Origin: a virus
IMG/VR virus record: IMGVR_UViG_3300021364_000032
Location: 1-51,896 of that record
Length of the DNA stretch: 51,896 bases
Reading direction: 5' to 3' (one strand)
Position 1 is the stretch's first letter, and each line of letters opens with the position of its first letter. A model generated the notes under the pieces. The model saw only the letters and a program-made list of their open reading frames with translations, had not been told where the DNA came from and did no database searches. The position numbers were made by a program, and so were the translations under genes. Below are positions 40,401 through 48,783 of the stretch, piece by piece.

Positions 40401-40690
40401 GTTCCTTCGACAGCAAAAAACATGCTGACCAAATAATTGTAGGCAGACTTGGCAGGAATCCACGGAGATTTAATAACTACATCATCTGTGGACGTGGTGA
40501 AGAACATTAACGTGTTTTTCGTGAACGTATACCCCGCTCTGTCACCGGGAACATACGTTGGATAGGCCCCAAAGTCATTAATTCTGACAAACCCGCCTGA
40601 ACCAGAAGTAAACTCCCACCCACCAAAAGTGGCGTCGGAGCCAAACAATGCCTCGGTTGTTGGAATAATATTAAAGTTTTTATGTGACAT
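37427..40690 (-). CDS. Large tail protein with gpI-like and LamG domains
   Basis: The 1087-aa protein has a region near residues 205-400 resembling phage tail protein I (LLPAFMRLDDDN, KYLLWLATVTGTNL, IQGYRDQIRTGFAGLNAGRRDTIIEFL). Its last 170 residues form a LamG/concanavalin-like carbohydrate-binding domain (FETYMDFSVVMEIRRFWDSG to FGLAEFAFFDRYLSDAEI). This would connect baseplate to a receptor-binding end. Start ATG 40690 follows an AGGTTGAGTG site. Confidence 0.82.
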   Translation of the reverse strand: MSHKNFNIIPTTEALFGSDATFGGWEFTSGSGGFVRINDFGAYPTYVPGDRAGYTFTKNTLMFFTTSTDDVVIKSPWIPAKSAYNYLVSMFFAVEGTNSNITLDLEVSATSSGTGSTYSSDSSLAEPASVDFDEGDSAMLFQRFATLGSTAFVRLVVTWSGQGAGSLTAGSALFLYDPVVCEDMGTDSGTFANIFYNLLPAFMRLDDDNINDISDNPSLFTNPLMRLVESLTAPAGEIADLTIDFDYTRSTEGAESKSILTDPDTAKSKYLLWLATVTGTNLLTQGSGFTPWAAFDGFDWDDFDLIDGIDTAEDSVEWNLLQDYDADFFDSIQGYRDQIRTGFAGLNAGRRDTIIEFLRTQLQSGSAATDLVIISTGDKDSPYKVEILVDPSADPDATGTQLADAVNNSMVVGGVATKVSQVIESAQGAYDFSTALHPATESDTGSGGVVYYGKSFLSDVEGYARNILLNENSASASVPELGGGVGAAHFKTGSQYFYGDLSSTTYGSILTASSSSCDLGGSLTGFDIIAVVSDLTPPLATVDTAGDGSATPADWFFREKRLLVSGQDSGGSDNDWAVYIVSGLSSGADSDARLLFVEGYNVQNATNYAYSNPVNFAELNHGGEFVLRVSRSALESGDATVSFFAQRSLYDDWETNTLGSSTITPNTEAAGADAQIQVLGEITGSGGGDWADAGPVSCAVSRLMVFSSPISFGGESDTSSSAHAYIDGGSTTTFGYYTYSPTVDIDLNGVSAYSTSFNAVIDGITNLTTTVNEASSNDLDILAMRRIGGTTNFWYYGHAASGGDTLAISGLANAAASHDVKVTVYDVTDGSETEYSNAVTASGGVITIDAQDTYTGATTYAGSSIKQISVEHSGSEVAKFLPTTIALGATTGADSVDAGQTWTLTRTFPASSVAYAPSQLVNKDSIHIFEGSPLIRKPIKFETYMDFSVVMEIRRFWDSGTYDVFKLHTADSDGLTVYFEDDYLKASFTQDTNVERVEWQETSYGSWHLVVVRRDAEGNFSLVVDGTEVDTSVVSPLISTFANEISSAVLSEGAGGEWNARFGLAEFAFFDRYLSDAEITLLASQIS

Positions 40691-40705
40691 CACTCAACCT
40701 AAGCC

Positions 40706-42307
40706 TTAAGCCACTGTAATATTCAACGTACCGTAAGTCACCAAAGTACCGAGATTCCGCAACACAACATCGTTGGATACGGCACCTGTTCCGTTAAGGA
40801 CAGTAAAGGTGTTGGAGTCGTTGCTTCCTCCCGTAAACGCACTGCTTGAATTTTTCACAGCAGTTCCCAGAGATGTTGAAACATTACCGGTTCCGGGGTA
40901 AGTGGCCGTTGGATCAACGTTACCGCTGTTGCTTGTGTCGTTGAAGCCCTCTCCATTAGCAATAGCCTCAAAGGGTTGATTTGAAGCATCACCGTTACTG
41001 TCCGTAGTGAACGTACCCGTATTTACAAACTCATACAAAACGGGAGGGTTCTCGTTAGCGTCCACGTAATAGAAACCGATTTCCCCCGGAGTAAACTCGG
41101 TGCTAGCGTCTAAATCCTCAATATCCAAATTCACAGTAGTCTTAGAACCGCCCGAAGACGTATAATGCCCCACATTGTTACTACCCACAAGAGTTGATCC
41201 ATCCATAGTCAAAGACTCAACATAATCAACGCCGTCCACACTGTCAATCAAAGCAATAACCTCATTGCGCCGAACAGTGGTAGTAGACCAATTCCACGTG
41301 TTAGCGTCGAAATATGACTTCAGCGCAGTGTTAACTGCTGCAAGAACCTCTGCCCCAGTAAAACCGTCTTTCTTAACCACCGAAGCAGTCACGTCAATCT
41401 CCGCCAATTCCGCAGACATAACATCAACAATCAAACCAGACGGTGCCCTATCTTGCACAGACGTGTGCAAATCAGATAAACTACTCGCCGGAACCACTAC
41501 TTCAGCAGCCGCTGAAGCAGGGTTACTAACCGTGGAAGCAACAGCAACTAAAACAGCCCCATCATGGGTACCGTAATCACTTGCCGTGGTATCACGGTCC
41601 CTATAACGACGACGGTTAAATACTTCCACACGATTAGCATACGTCTTACTGCCCCCAACATAATACTTGATTTGAGACGGCGTAGTGGCCGCAGAAGTAT
41701 AACTGGCAAGAAGATTTACTCCACGATCAAAGTACTCAGTATCTGTCTCTGCATCCGTACCATTTATTGCTGTCGTAGTGAACACAGCGGATTCAAAGAA
41801 GATGGCGCTGGAAAGCAAAGTTAAATTACTACCAACTGCTGAAATGTTGTTAGCAGAGCCGACAGAAACCGAAGAAACTGTAGCGGTCCCAGTCAAAGTA
41901 CCGCTCAAAGTAAACGTATTATCAAGCGCAAATGTGTAAGACACACCAGTCACAGAGTCAACATACAAAAACTCAGTACCTGCGGGCAACGAGCGTTCAA
42001 GCGTATCAGAATCGGTAAATGTAATAGAAAGAGTGGCCGTGGACTTGGTGCCGTCCCCACGAGTTAAGCCGAACAACTGCAACAAAACTTCAGTCGTGGC
42101 AGCAGGAACCCGGTTGATAGAGTTGGCAAGACTGGCCGACCGAATAGCAAACGCCTCCGACAGCACTGTTTCGATTTGCCCTGCCTCGGGTCGCCATGTA
42201 GGAATAAGGCCACGAGCAGCCGCCAAAATTTCGTCAAGTAATTCTACAGGGTCTTCATCGTAGATTGTTAAGTCTACATATTTTTTCACATCAGGAGAGT
42301 TAGCCAT
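40706..42307 (-). CDS. Baseplate J-like protein
   Basis: The 533-aa protein has the P2 gpJ/T4 gp6 layout: VDLTIYDEDPVELLDEILAAARGLIPTW near the start, LPAGTEFLYVDSVTGVSYTF near 110-130, and TDTEYFDRGVNLLASYTSAATTPSQIKYYV with a NRVEVFNRRRYRD end near 200-245. It forms the baseplate wedge. ATG 42307 was chosen because GTGAGGTT precedes it and it lies 8 nt after the previous stop. Confidence 0.88.
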   Translation of the reverse strand: MANSPDVKKYVDLTIYDEDPVELLDEILAAARGLIPTWRPEAGQIETVLSEAFAIRSASLANSINRVPAATTEVLLQLFGLTRGDGTKSTATLSITFTDSDTLERSLPAGTEFLYVDSVTGVSYTFALDNTFTLSGTLTGTATVSSVSVGSANNISAVGSNLTLLSSAIFFESAVFTTTAINGTDAETDTEYFDRGVNLLASYTSAATTPSQIKYYVGGSKTYANRVEVFNRRRYRDRDTTASDYGTHDGAVLVAVASTVSNPASAAAEVVVPASSLSDLHTSVQDRAPSGLIVDVMSAELAEIDVTASVVKKDGFTGAEVLAAVNTALKSYFDANTWNWSTTTVRRNEVIALIDSVDGVDYVESLTMDGSTLVGSNNVGHYTSSGGSKTTVNLDIEDLDASTEFTPGEIGFYYVDANENPPVLYEFVNTGTFTTDSNGDASNQPFEAIANGEGFNDTSNSGNVDPTATYPGTGNVSTSLGTAVKNSSSAFTGGSNDSNTFTVLNGTGAVSNDVVLRNLGTLVTYGTLNITVA

Positions 42308-42314
42308 ATCAACC

Positions 42315-42614
42315 TCACTTAAAACCAATCTGTATGTCGGAGACGACTCCAGCAGCCTCCAACAACTTAACCTCTGTTATCTCTAGAGTCTGCCCTGAGT
42401 AAAAATTCAAAAATGCGTCAAAAAACTGACCACTATCGAACTCATGGAACGTAGGTTCATTCATACCAAAATCAGGTAGCAATGGACGTTCATTTTTCTC
42501 TGTACGCAAAAAGCCCTTAATCTGCTGAGCCTTGTACGTGTCTGAATCCTGAAGAACTGTATTGAATCTATCAGTACTCACACTGAGTGGGTACGCTAAT
42601 ACATAGTCTGCCAC
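42315..42614 (-). CDS. Baseplate gp25/GPW-like protein
   Basis: The 99-aa protein has IKGFLRTEKNERPLLPDFG, the conserved loop of T4 gp25/P2 gpW-type lysozyme-like baseplate proteins. GTG at 42614 was chosen because TTGGAGGC precedes it; a TTG four codons earlier would also be in frame. It sits beside baseplate J as usual in contractile-tailed phages. Confidence 0.8.
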   Translation of the reverse strand: MADYVLAYPLSVSTDRFNTVLQDSDTYKAQQIKGFLRTEKNERPLLPDFGMNEPTFHEFDSGQFFDAFLNFYSGQTLEITEVKLLEAAGVVSDIQIGFK

Positions 42615-42673
42615 AACTGCCTCCAAAAAAAGTCTTCATATACATTCTACCGAAAATATAGGTGTCTTTTCTA

Positions 42674-43003
42674 CTACTCGGAGACAGAAGCCAACCAATC
42701 CGAAAAACGTGCATCTTCCACTGGTATCATATGGAACTCAACTAAATCAATGTCCCAAGGGCTACCTGACATCGCCCACGCTATCTCAATATTTTCATCA
42801 GCCCGCACTGTGCCATGATTTGTCTCTAGTCCATAATTATGGACAAAATAGTTAACCAAACATGACTCAATCCCTGCATGGTAGCAAGGAGAGTCAGGGG
42901 CATTCCCGTGGGGGCAGATATTTGGGATGACAGTGACTTCGCTCTTATTAACGGTTAAGATTAGGCGATGACCATCAACATTCCACTGTAACTCTTTAAT
43001 CAT
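42674..43003 (-). CDS. Hypothetical protein, 109 aa
   Basis: The 109-aa protein has ICPHGNAPDSPCYHAGIESC, with Cys and His that could bind metal, and a WAMSGSPWDIDLVEFHM end. It is not recognised. It overlaps the coiled-coil gene by 8 nt. Confidence 0.68.
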   Translation of the reverse strand: MIKELQWNVDGHRLILTVNKSEVTVIPNICPHGNAPDSPCYHAGIESCLVNYFVHNYGLETNHGTVRADENIEIAWAMSGSPWDIDLVEFHMIPVEDARFSDWLASVSE

Positions 43004-43199
43004 CAGAATCTAGGTCGGCGTCCAAAAGATAGTTATTATCTTCGTTGGCACCCTCTTTCAAGTTTAAAACTTCTTGAAGGCGGGACACCGTAACTTGGGC
43101 TACGGCTAACTGTGCCTCTAGTCGCACATTCTTTTCAAGGGCTTCAACGTATTTACGCCAAACCACATCAGCCAGTAAACCATCGTCGTAATCAAACAT
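42996..43199 (-). CDS. Coiled-coil protein, 67 aa
   Basis: The 67-aa protein is a single coiled coil (KYVEALEKNVRLEAQLAVAQ and following) with an acidic tail. It overlaps the next gene's stop by 1 nt. Possibly a small tail assembly chaperone; not recognised. Confidence 0.68.
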   Translation of the reverse strand: MFDYDDGLLADVVWRKYVEALEKNVRLEAQLAVAQVTVSRLQEVLNLKEGANEDNNYLLDADLDSDD

Positions 43200-43543
43200 T
43201 ATCTAGTCACCTCAAGGTCTAAAATAAAAGCACCCTCAACAACTCGCTCTACATTAGACGAAGCGTCCACTAACTCTAAGTCGTACACGCCGCCTTCTGC
43301 CAAAGCAGCCGTCTCGTTTGCGCTCAACGACAGGGTAATTTGCCCAGACGAGTTTAAAGAAATCCGGTTATTCTCGGTCGTAAGTTCGATAAGGGTAGAC
43401 GCAGAAGCAGTGGTTCTGCGCACGTGCATCCTCGCCGTATACGTACTCAAATCTCGGGCATCACCGTTACTGTCTTTAACGGTAAGGGTACGGTTAAACG
43501 TCGTACCTTGTTCACAAGTAATATCGTATGCGCCAGCACTCAT
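43199..43543 (-). CDS. Beta-sandwich structural protein, paralogue of 34079-34420
   Basis: The 114-aa protein begins MSAGAYDITCEQGTTFNRTLTVKD and has MHVRRTTASASTLIELT and ISLNSSGQITLSLSANET. It is like the 113-aa protein at 34079 in order and wording. It is a common phage virion-module protein of unknown role. AGGAGGTC precedes the ATG. Confidence 0.75.
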   Translation of the reverse strand: MSAGAYDITCEQGTTFNRTLTVKDSNGDARDLSTYTARMHVRRTTASASTLIELTTENNRISLNSSGQITLSLSANETAALAEGGVYDLELVDASSNVERVVEGAFILDLEVTR

Positions 43544-43574
43544 AAGATGACCTCCTGTACGATATTATACCGTA

Positions 43575-43721
43575 TTACTCGCTCTCAACAGGCGTAGGAA
43601 CGTCTTCTGCCTGTGCCGCATTAAGGGCAGCACGAAGAACAGCGTTCTGTGCGGTCAAGTCAGTAATCTGGCGAAGCAGATCGTTAATAACGTCCTGTGG
43701 ATTTACATTAATTTCACTCAT
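43575..43721 (-). CDS. Small coiled-coil protein, 48 aa
   Basis: The 48-aa product (MSEINVNPQDVINDLLRQITDL...) is a heptad-repeat helix with a short Pro-rich acidic tail, resembling small tail-associated coiled-coil proteins of phages. It fills the gap between the beta protein and the 179-aa gene. Confidence 0.65.
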   Translation of the reverse strand: MSEINVNPQDVINDLLRQITDLTAQNAVLRAALNAAQAEDVPTPVESE

Positions 43722-43739
43722 AACGGTATAGTACCTTTC

Positions 43740-44279
43740 TTATACGCTGATGTCAACTGCTGTCCACCACGCAGGTTCGGATCGCCCTTTGTCCCACTTA
43801 GCAAACGCAGACTTGTCTATTCTATAGAATTCTCGGTAGATGTCAACTGCCTCTTCAAGAGAAGAATGCTTGTACCCCAGCCGTTCGTGGAAATCTTCAC
43901 CCACGCACAAAGCGATATCAGTCAATTCGCCCGGAGGAACAAAATCCGCAGAATCCATAATTTTATCTAACTGTTTGAAACAAGCATGTTCTTTGTTAAA
44001 TCGAAACGTGTACTCCTCGCACAGTCCAACAGCATGGTCGAATAACCACTCAAAGTTAGCAGACGATTCTCCTGCCCACTGAGTGCTTGGGTGATTAGAA
44101 TAACCACCTTTATGCGGTAGACCTTTTGCAGTTAAAGGTACATCATCATCTGACGCCCCATGCCGCCTTAATGCAGACACCAGCATCTGAACAGACTCTA
44201 CAGTCATCTTTGGTACGTGTTTGTCACACAAAGACTGAGCAGCCTCAATAGGGTCAGTCTCAACAACAAAAATATTCAT
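43740..44279 (-). CDS. Conserved phage protein of unknown function
   Basis: The 179-aa protein starts MNIFVVETDPIEAAQSLCDKHVPKM and has NHPSTQWAGESSANFEWL near 75-92 and FAKWDKGRSEPAWW at the end. I recognise this layout as a widespread phage family of unknown function. AAAGGAGCAAG precedes the ATG at 44279; an extension to 44321 would run into the tRNA-Leu gene. Confidence 0.75.
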   Translation of the reverse strand: MNIFVVETDPIEAAQSLCDKHVPKMTVESVQMLVSALRRHGASDDDVPLTAKGLPHKGGYSNHPSTQWAGESSANFEWLFDHAVGLCEEYTFRFNKEHACFKQLDKIMDSADFVPPGELTDIALCVGEDFHERLGYKHSSLEEAVDIYREFYRIDKSAFAKWDKGRSEPAWWTAVDISV

Positions 44280-44294
44280 CTTGCTCCTTTCTAG

Positions 44295-44378
44295 TACCCC
44301 CGGTGGGACTTGAACCCACAAGCCCTAACGGGCCAGAGATTTTAAGTCTCCTGCGTATGCCTATTCCGCCACGGGGGC
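44295..44378 (-). tRNA. tRNA-Leu (anticodon UAA)
   Basis: A class II tRNA with a long variable arm: acceptor GCCCCCG/CGGGGGT, anticodon stem GGAGA/TCTCT with loop CTTAAAA (TAA). CCA is not encoded. It reads UUA, a codon rare in high-GC actinobacteria. Confidence 0.92.
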
Positions 44379-44389
44379 TTGAAACCGTA

Positions 44390-44418
44390 AGTATAACACA
44401 CTACCTACGGAGTCGCAA
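44390..44418 (-). promoter_or_regulatory. tRNA-Leu promoter
   Basis: TTGCGA (44413-44418), a 17-nt spacer and TATACT (44390-44395) on the minus strand, 11 nt before the tRNA-Leu 5' end. Confidence 0.68.
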
Positions 44419-44419
44419 G

Positions 44420-45346
44420 TCACACTTCTTCAGAAGCCTCTGTAAACGCCCACGCAACGCCAGACGACGGATGCCGAAGCCTAGCGATAGCCTTCGCCTC
44501 CAACTGCCGAACCCGCTCTCTGGTAAGACCCATTGTCTCACCAATTTCTTGTAGTGTCATAGCAGATTTCTGTTCACCTAACCCGTGATGCATCAAAAGA
44601 ACGTTATACTCACGCTCAGGTAAAACAGACAGTGCCTTTAAGATATCGGAAGCAAAACTATTTTCAATCCCCACATCCTCAACCAACGTCTGATTCGGAT
44701 CAACAAGCATGTCTGCGTGAGAAACTGAGCCTTCTTCACCTAATGGGGTGTCTAAAGAATCTAGGCGAGTGTTCTCCATATAAGACCAAATTTCATCTAG
44801 TTTGTCTAAATCCCAGTCTAGATAGTCTGCAAGGAACTCCCGAGAAAACTCTTCAGCAACTAGTTCAAACTCTTCAACGACCGCAGCCAATTTGCGTACA
44901 TCTGCTTCCACATGCATAGGGAGCCTAATAGCCCTTCCGTAGTTGGCGATAGCCCGCTGACATGCCTGACGGCACCACCAAGTTGCATACGTGGAGAACT
45001 TGAACCCACGCTCGGGGTCAAACTTATCAACCGCCCGCATCAGGCCGATTGTCGCCTCCTGAATCAAATCCTCGTATTCCATGCGAGACTGAGAACGGGC
45101 ATATCTTGCAGCAGTGTCCATCGCAAGGCGTAGATTGTGCTCTACAAATGTATCTTTTGCTCGCTTACCTTCTCGTACCGCAACGTTCAACTTTCTACGC
45201 TCAGCGAAATCTAAAGTAATCCCTTCTAAGTGCGCATTATTTAAGTCTTTTGCGGCTTGAATCCCCGCAGAAACTGCACGACCAAGAACTACTTCTTCTT
45301 CTCGTGTCAAAATCTTATGCTTTGAACTTCTTGCGTATCCTGCCAT
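44420..45346 (-). CDS. Sigma70-family RNA polymerase sigma factor
   Basis: The 308-aa protein has region 1.2/2 (FVEHNLRLAMDTAARY, YEDLIQEATIGLMRAVDKFD, FSTYATWWCRQACQRAI) and region 4 (TLQEIGETMGLTRERVRQLEAKAIARL). Regions 3 and linker lie between. It is a primary-sigma-like factor without region 1.1, in the range of group 2 sigma factors. It may drive late phage genes; I cannot assign which promoters. AAAAGGAG precedes the ATG, which overlaps the previous gene's TAA. Confidence 0.93.
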   Translation of the reverse strand: MAGYARSSKHKILTREEEVVLGRAVSAGIQAAKDLNNAHLEGITLDFAERRKLNVAVREGKRAKDTFVEHNLRLAMDTAARYARSQSRMEYEDLIQEATIGLMRAVDKFDPERGFKFSTYATWWCRQACQRAIANYGRAIRLPMHVEADVRKLAAVVEEFELVAEEFSREFLADYLDWDLDKLDEIWSYMENTRLDSLDTPLGEEGSVSHADMLVDPNQTLVEDVGIENSFASDILKALSVLPEREYNVLLMHHGLGEQKSAMTLQEIGETMGLTRERVRQLEAKAIARLRHPSSGVAWAFTEASEEV

Positions 45347-45561
45347 TACTTGCTTCTCCTTTTGTAGTTAGAAGGGTGACGTAACATCGCCTCTTCTCGT
45401 TCCCAGTCATACAGCCCTGTTTTATCGGTATATACCTGAATGTGGCGCTTTGGTGCTCGGTTGATAGCCATAACCTCCTCATCAAAAGTCTCACCACGGT
45501 TTTTACCGGTGTAAACAGACAAGTCTTGCACGTAATTCCAAACTTTTGTAAATAATTTCAT
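45346..45561 (-). CDS. Hypothetical protein, 71 aa
   Basis: The basic 71-aa protein (MKLFTKVWNYVQDLSVYTGK...) is not recognised. Its TAA overlaps the sigma-factor ATG (TAATG), so the two are translationally coupled. TTAGGAGC precedes its ATG. It may modulate the sigma factor, by position only. Confidence 0.68.
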   Translation of the reverse strand: MKLFTKVWNYVQDLSVYTGKNRGETFDEEVMAINRAPKRHIQVYTDKTGLYDWEREEAMLRHPSNYKRRSK

Positions 45562-45582
45562 AGTTTTGCTCCTAACTAATAC

Positions 45583-47520
45583 TCAAAAACGGAAGTTCTG
45601 CTCATCGAAAAGCAGCCGTTTTAGTTTATCATCCCCGTACTTGCGGCGATCATCGTCAGTTAACTCAATAACTTCATGTTCACCTTCTGTATATAGTGTG
45701 CCCCATGAGGCACCCCCCAAGTCCGGTTCAGTCGAAATATGTACTTCTTTCAACACAGTCTCCATAGCCACCCCAGCATGTCGGCATAACTCAACGGCCT
45801 GATCCTCAGGGAAACTAAATAGGATTTCGTCATGAATCGGTAACACAGCGTAGTCCCACAGACCCTGATCTGCTACATCAATCATTGCTTTACCGAGTAT
45901 ATCACGAGCCGTGGACTGAATGCAGTAGTTAAGGGCAGCGTAAGGCCGCTCAGCGTCCACAGGCAGTTTGCGTCCAGTATGGGTAATCACGTAGTTTCTA
46001 TGTCCCTTCTTGACCGGATATGCTAGTTTGTGAGAGAACTCTGTAACGCCCTTGTATGTGGCATCAAAGAGATCGCACACACTCTGTGCCTCATCTACAG
46101 AAAGCCCTGACTGTCTCGCCAGCGTCTTGGGGCCAGCCCCGTATACCTTGCCGAAGTTAACTGTCTTGGCTACTTTGCGAGTCACACCCGTGTTATCTGC
46201 GGTAGTTTGGTGCAGGTCTGCACCTTCACGGAAAACTTTAAGCATAACAGGGTCTTGGGATAAAGCAGCCAATACCCTAAGTTCAACACCCGAAAAGTCG
46301 ATAGACGACATTCGGCACCCCTCCTCTGCCAAGAACATTCGACGTATAGCATCACCGCCAGAGGGTAACTGCTGAAGCGGAGGGTTGTTTACCGACATAC
46401 GGCCAGTTCGGGCCTGAAGGCTGTTGATCTTCGGATGCACTCTACCGTTAGAGTCCATAGATTCCAGTGAGGCAATAACATAACTGTCACGCCACTTAGC
46501 ATTGTTCTTAGCAGCCATAACTGCTTTTGCAAGCATTCCAGCGTTCCCAGAGTTCTCGTCGTCAGCAATTGCGTTCAGAATTGTTTTGTCTACTTTCAGA
46601 GCGCCTGAGGCTGTTGTCTCAATCAAAGTGATCCCAAGTTTCTGTAGCCCCTCTGCAACGTCTTTTGTGGCGTTATGGTTCTCAACACCAAACGACTGAA
46701 CAATACCAATATTGCGCTTCTCTTCAGTCGTCATGCTCTCAACCAACTGCTCAGCGTAGTCAACATCAATACGCATACCTCGCCGTTCCATAGCCACAAC
46801 CAGTTTCAAGATTGTGTGCTCGTACTTAACAAGATGATCCATAGTTTGACGTTTGATCTCATCCCGAAGTTTAGGGAACAGCCTAGCAGTCAGAATAACG
46901 TCTGTGCCAGCGTAGTGTACCAACGTCGGGTGAGCAGCAGGAATGTTCTTCCAACCCTGCTTGACTGACCACTTATTTGCTTTGAACAAATCCTTCAAAG
47001 CACTGTCCGAATCAGGCGCAGACTTATCTACGTGGTGAAACGACAAGTTCTTAAGACCATGACCCACACCACCCTCAGCACGACTCCGTGGGTCGGCAAG
47101 GTGCGCAAGAATCTTTGTATCAAACGTTCGGTCTAGAATCTTGATAGCATCAACATGTCCGTGACGATCAAGACCAATAGCGTCGTAAGCAGCGTTGTGC
47201 GCTAGCAGGCGATGCTTAGTCTCATTCATGACTAAATCAATCGACTTTTGAAACCACGGCTCCTTCCAAATGAAAACAAACGCTTCGCTAATATCTCCCC
47301 ACTGGATACTTTTGATCTCCCATTCAGGGGAGTAGGTGTCTAGGCCGGTAGCCTCAATGTCATACGCAATGGGTCGGCTTTTACCAAGTAGCCAGTCACG
47401 AAAGTCAGCAAACTGCTCATCTGAACGTACAAGCGTAACCTTGCCTAAAGTTCCCTCGGCTTGCGTGCTTTGAGAATGCAACCAATCATCAAACAGTGTA
47501 ATAGAATCTTCGTTTACCAT
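45583..47520 (-). CDS. polA: Family A DNA polymerase with 3'-5' exonuclease
   Basis: The 645-aa protein has a DEDD exonuclease domain (YDIEATGLD near 54) and a full polymerase core: motif A SIDFSGVELRVLA, motif B RKVAKTVNFGKVYG, motif C PIHDEILF. There is no 5'-3' exonuclease domain, as in many phage Pol A. The residue equivalent to E. coli Phe762 is Phe, often found in virulent phages. It overlaps the IMPDH-like gene by 7 nt. It is the replicative polymerase. Confidence 0.95.
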   Translation of the reverse strand: MVNEDSITLFDDWLHSQSTQAEGTLGKVTLVRSDEQFADFRDWLLGKSRPIAYDIEATGLDTYSPEWEIKSIQWGDISEAFVFIWKEPWFQKSIDLVMNETKHRLLAHNAAYDAIGLDRHGHVDAIKILDRTFDTKILAHLADPRSRAEGGVGHGLKNLSFHHVDKSAPDSDSALKDLFKANKWSVKQGWKNIPAAHPTLVHYAGTDVILTARLFPKLRDEIKRQTMDHLVKYEHTILKLVVAMERRGMRIDVDYAEQLVESMTTEEKRNIGIVQSFGVENHNATKDVAEGLQKLGITLIETTASGALKVDKTILNAIADDENSGNAGMLAKAVMAAKNNAKWRDSYVIASLESMDSNGRVHPKINSLQARTGRMSVNNPPLQQLPSGGDAIRRMFLAEEGCRMSSIDFSGVELRVLAALSQDPVMLKVFREGADLHQTTADNTGVTRKVAKTVNFGKVYGAGPKTLARQSGLSVDEAQSVCDLFDATYKGVTEFSHKLAYPVKKGHRNYVITHTGRKLPVDAERPYAALNYCIQSTARDILGKAMIDVADQGLWDYAVLPIHDEILFSFPEDQAVELCRHAGVAMETVLKEVHISTEPDLGGASWGTLYTEGEHEVIELTDDDRRKYGDDKLKRLLFDEQNFRF

Positions 47521-48548
47521 AAGTTAGCGTTAAGTATATCATGCGGAGCGGATTCACGCAACCCCGCAGGAGATATTTCTACGAATTCTGCTCTTGAGTA
47601 CAATTCTGCCAACGAACCCGCCCCAACATAACTACATGCAGACCGAATGCCTCGGTTAATGGAGTCAACTACGTCTGCAACCGGACCTTTGTAAGCCACG
47701 ATACCGGAAACGCCTTCAGGGAACGATGAGCCTGCTTCGGTAGAAGCCATCCCACGATGCTCCTTCATAACGCTACCGTCTTCTAGAGTAATCTTCTTTC
47801 CGGGGGCCTCATCGGTTCCAGCAAACATCCCGCCAATCATTACGGCATCAGCACCTGCCGCAAGAGCCTTAGCGGCGTCTCCCGGCGTCTTAATTCCTCC
47901 ATCAGCAATAGTATGAATTCCTAGCGCATCCGCTACTGAAGAGCATTCTGCAATAGCGGTCAATTGAGGAACGCCAACCCCTGCAACGACTCGTGTCGAA
48001 CACACGCTACCCGGACCAATTCCAATTTTTACTACATCTGCCCCAATCTTGGCAAAATCTTCAACAGCAGAAGGGGTAGCAACATTCCCACCAATAAACG
48101 TAGCCTCATGGTCAATCTCCGACATGACATATTTCAACGCTTTCAGTGCGTGCTTACTATGGCCGTGGGCAATGTCTAACACTAGAATCTGGGTTCGCCA
48201 ACTATTAGCCTGCTGAACAACAACATCTAGATTGTCGTTAACTCCAAACGCTACTGCCGAACGGATTGTTCGGCCAGCAACAGAACCAAACCGTGTAGCA
48301 ACAAGAGGATCACCGCTAGCAACTAAAGGCATGTTTCTGTGCATTACGCCGAAACTACCTAAGCGGTCCATCTCGCTCGCCATACGTGGCCCACAAACAG
48401 TGTCCATATTCGCAGCAATCAAAGGCATCCTCAAATGATGCTTACCTAGTTGTACCGACAAATCAACATCGGTACGGCTACGCACTTCCGAATACTTCGG
48501 AACGATCAACACGTCATCGAAAGTATAAGCCTTACTTCTAATCTTCAT
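47514..48548 (-). CDS. IMP dehydrogenase/GMP reductase-family enzyme, CBS-less
   Basis: The 344-aa TIM barrel starts [16 protein letters not shown], with the [11 protein letters not shown] catalytic loop (nucleophile Cys) and [11 protein letters not shown], which is closer to IMP dehydrogenase than to GMP reductase. The CBS (Bateman) regulatory insert is missing, as in GMP reductases and some phage enzymes. It may raise GTP supply for replication. ATG 48548 overlaps the previous gene by 11 nt; an in-frame TTG four codons before is less likely. Confidence 0.82.
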   Translation of the reverse strand: MKIRSKAYTFDDVLIVPKYSEVRSRTDVDLSVQLGKHHLRMPLIAANMDTVCGPRMASEMDRLGSFGVMHRNMPLVASGDPLVATRFGSVAGRTIRSAVAFGVNDNLDVVVQQANSWRTQILVLDIAHGHSKHALKALKYVMSEIDHEATFIGGNVATPSAVEDFAKIGADVVKIGIGPGSVCSTRVVAGVGVPQLTAIAECSSVADALGIHTIADGGIKTPGDAAKALAAGADAVMIGGMFAGTDEAPGKKITLEDGSVMKEHRGMASTEAGSSFPEGVSGIVAYKGPVADVVDSINRGIRSACSYVGAGSLAELYSRAEFVEISPAGLRESAPHDILNANLW

Positions 48549-48771
48549 CGTAGATGTCAACCTTCGTATCTGTCAAATTGTATTCTTCAACAATGTACCT
48601 ACGAACGTCACGATACTCGGACTTGGTATCATACGAAAACGAGCGAAGGCTTCCGTCAGCATTAGTCAAAATAGACAACGCCGTGTCGTAAAACGCATAC
48701 CACGTTTCAGAGGCATGATGAACCATCAACCTATCAGGGGTCTGGTCATAGAGATATTCTGATGTAAGCAT
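48538..48771 (-). CDS. Hypothetical protein, 77 aa
   Basis: The 77-aa protein (MLTSEYLYDQTPDRLMVHHAS...) is not recognised. It overlaps the IMPDH-like gene by 11 nt and lies between it and the exonuclease. Confidence 0.65.
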   Translation of the reverse strand: MLTSEYLYDQTPDRLMVHHASETWYAFYDTALSILTNADGSLRSFSYDTKSEYRDVRRYIVEEYNLTDTKVDIYDED

Positions 48772-48783
48772 AGTAGAACTAAA

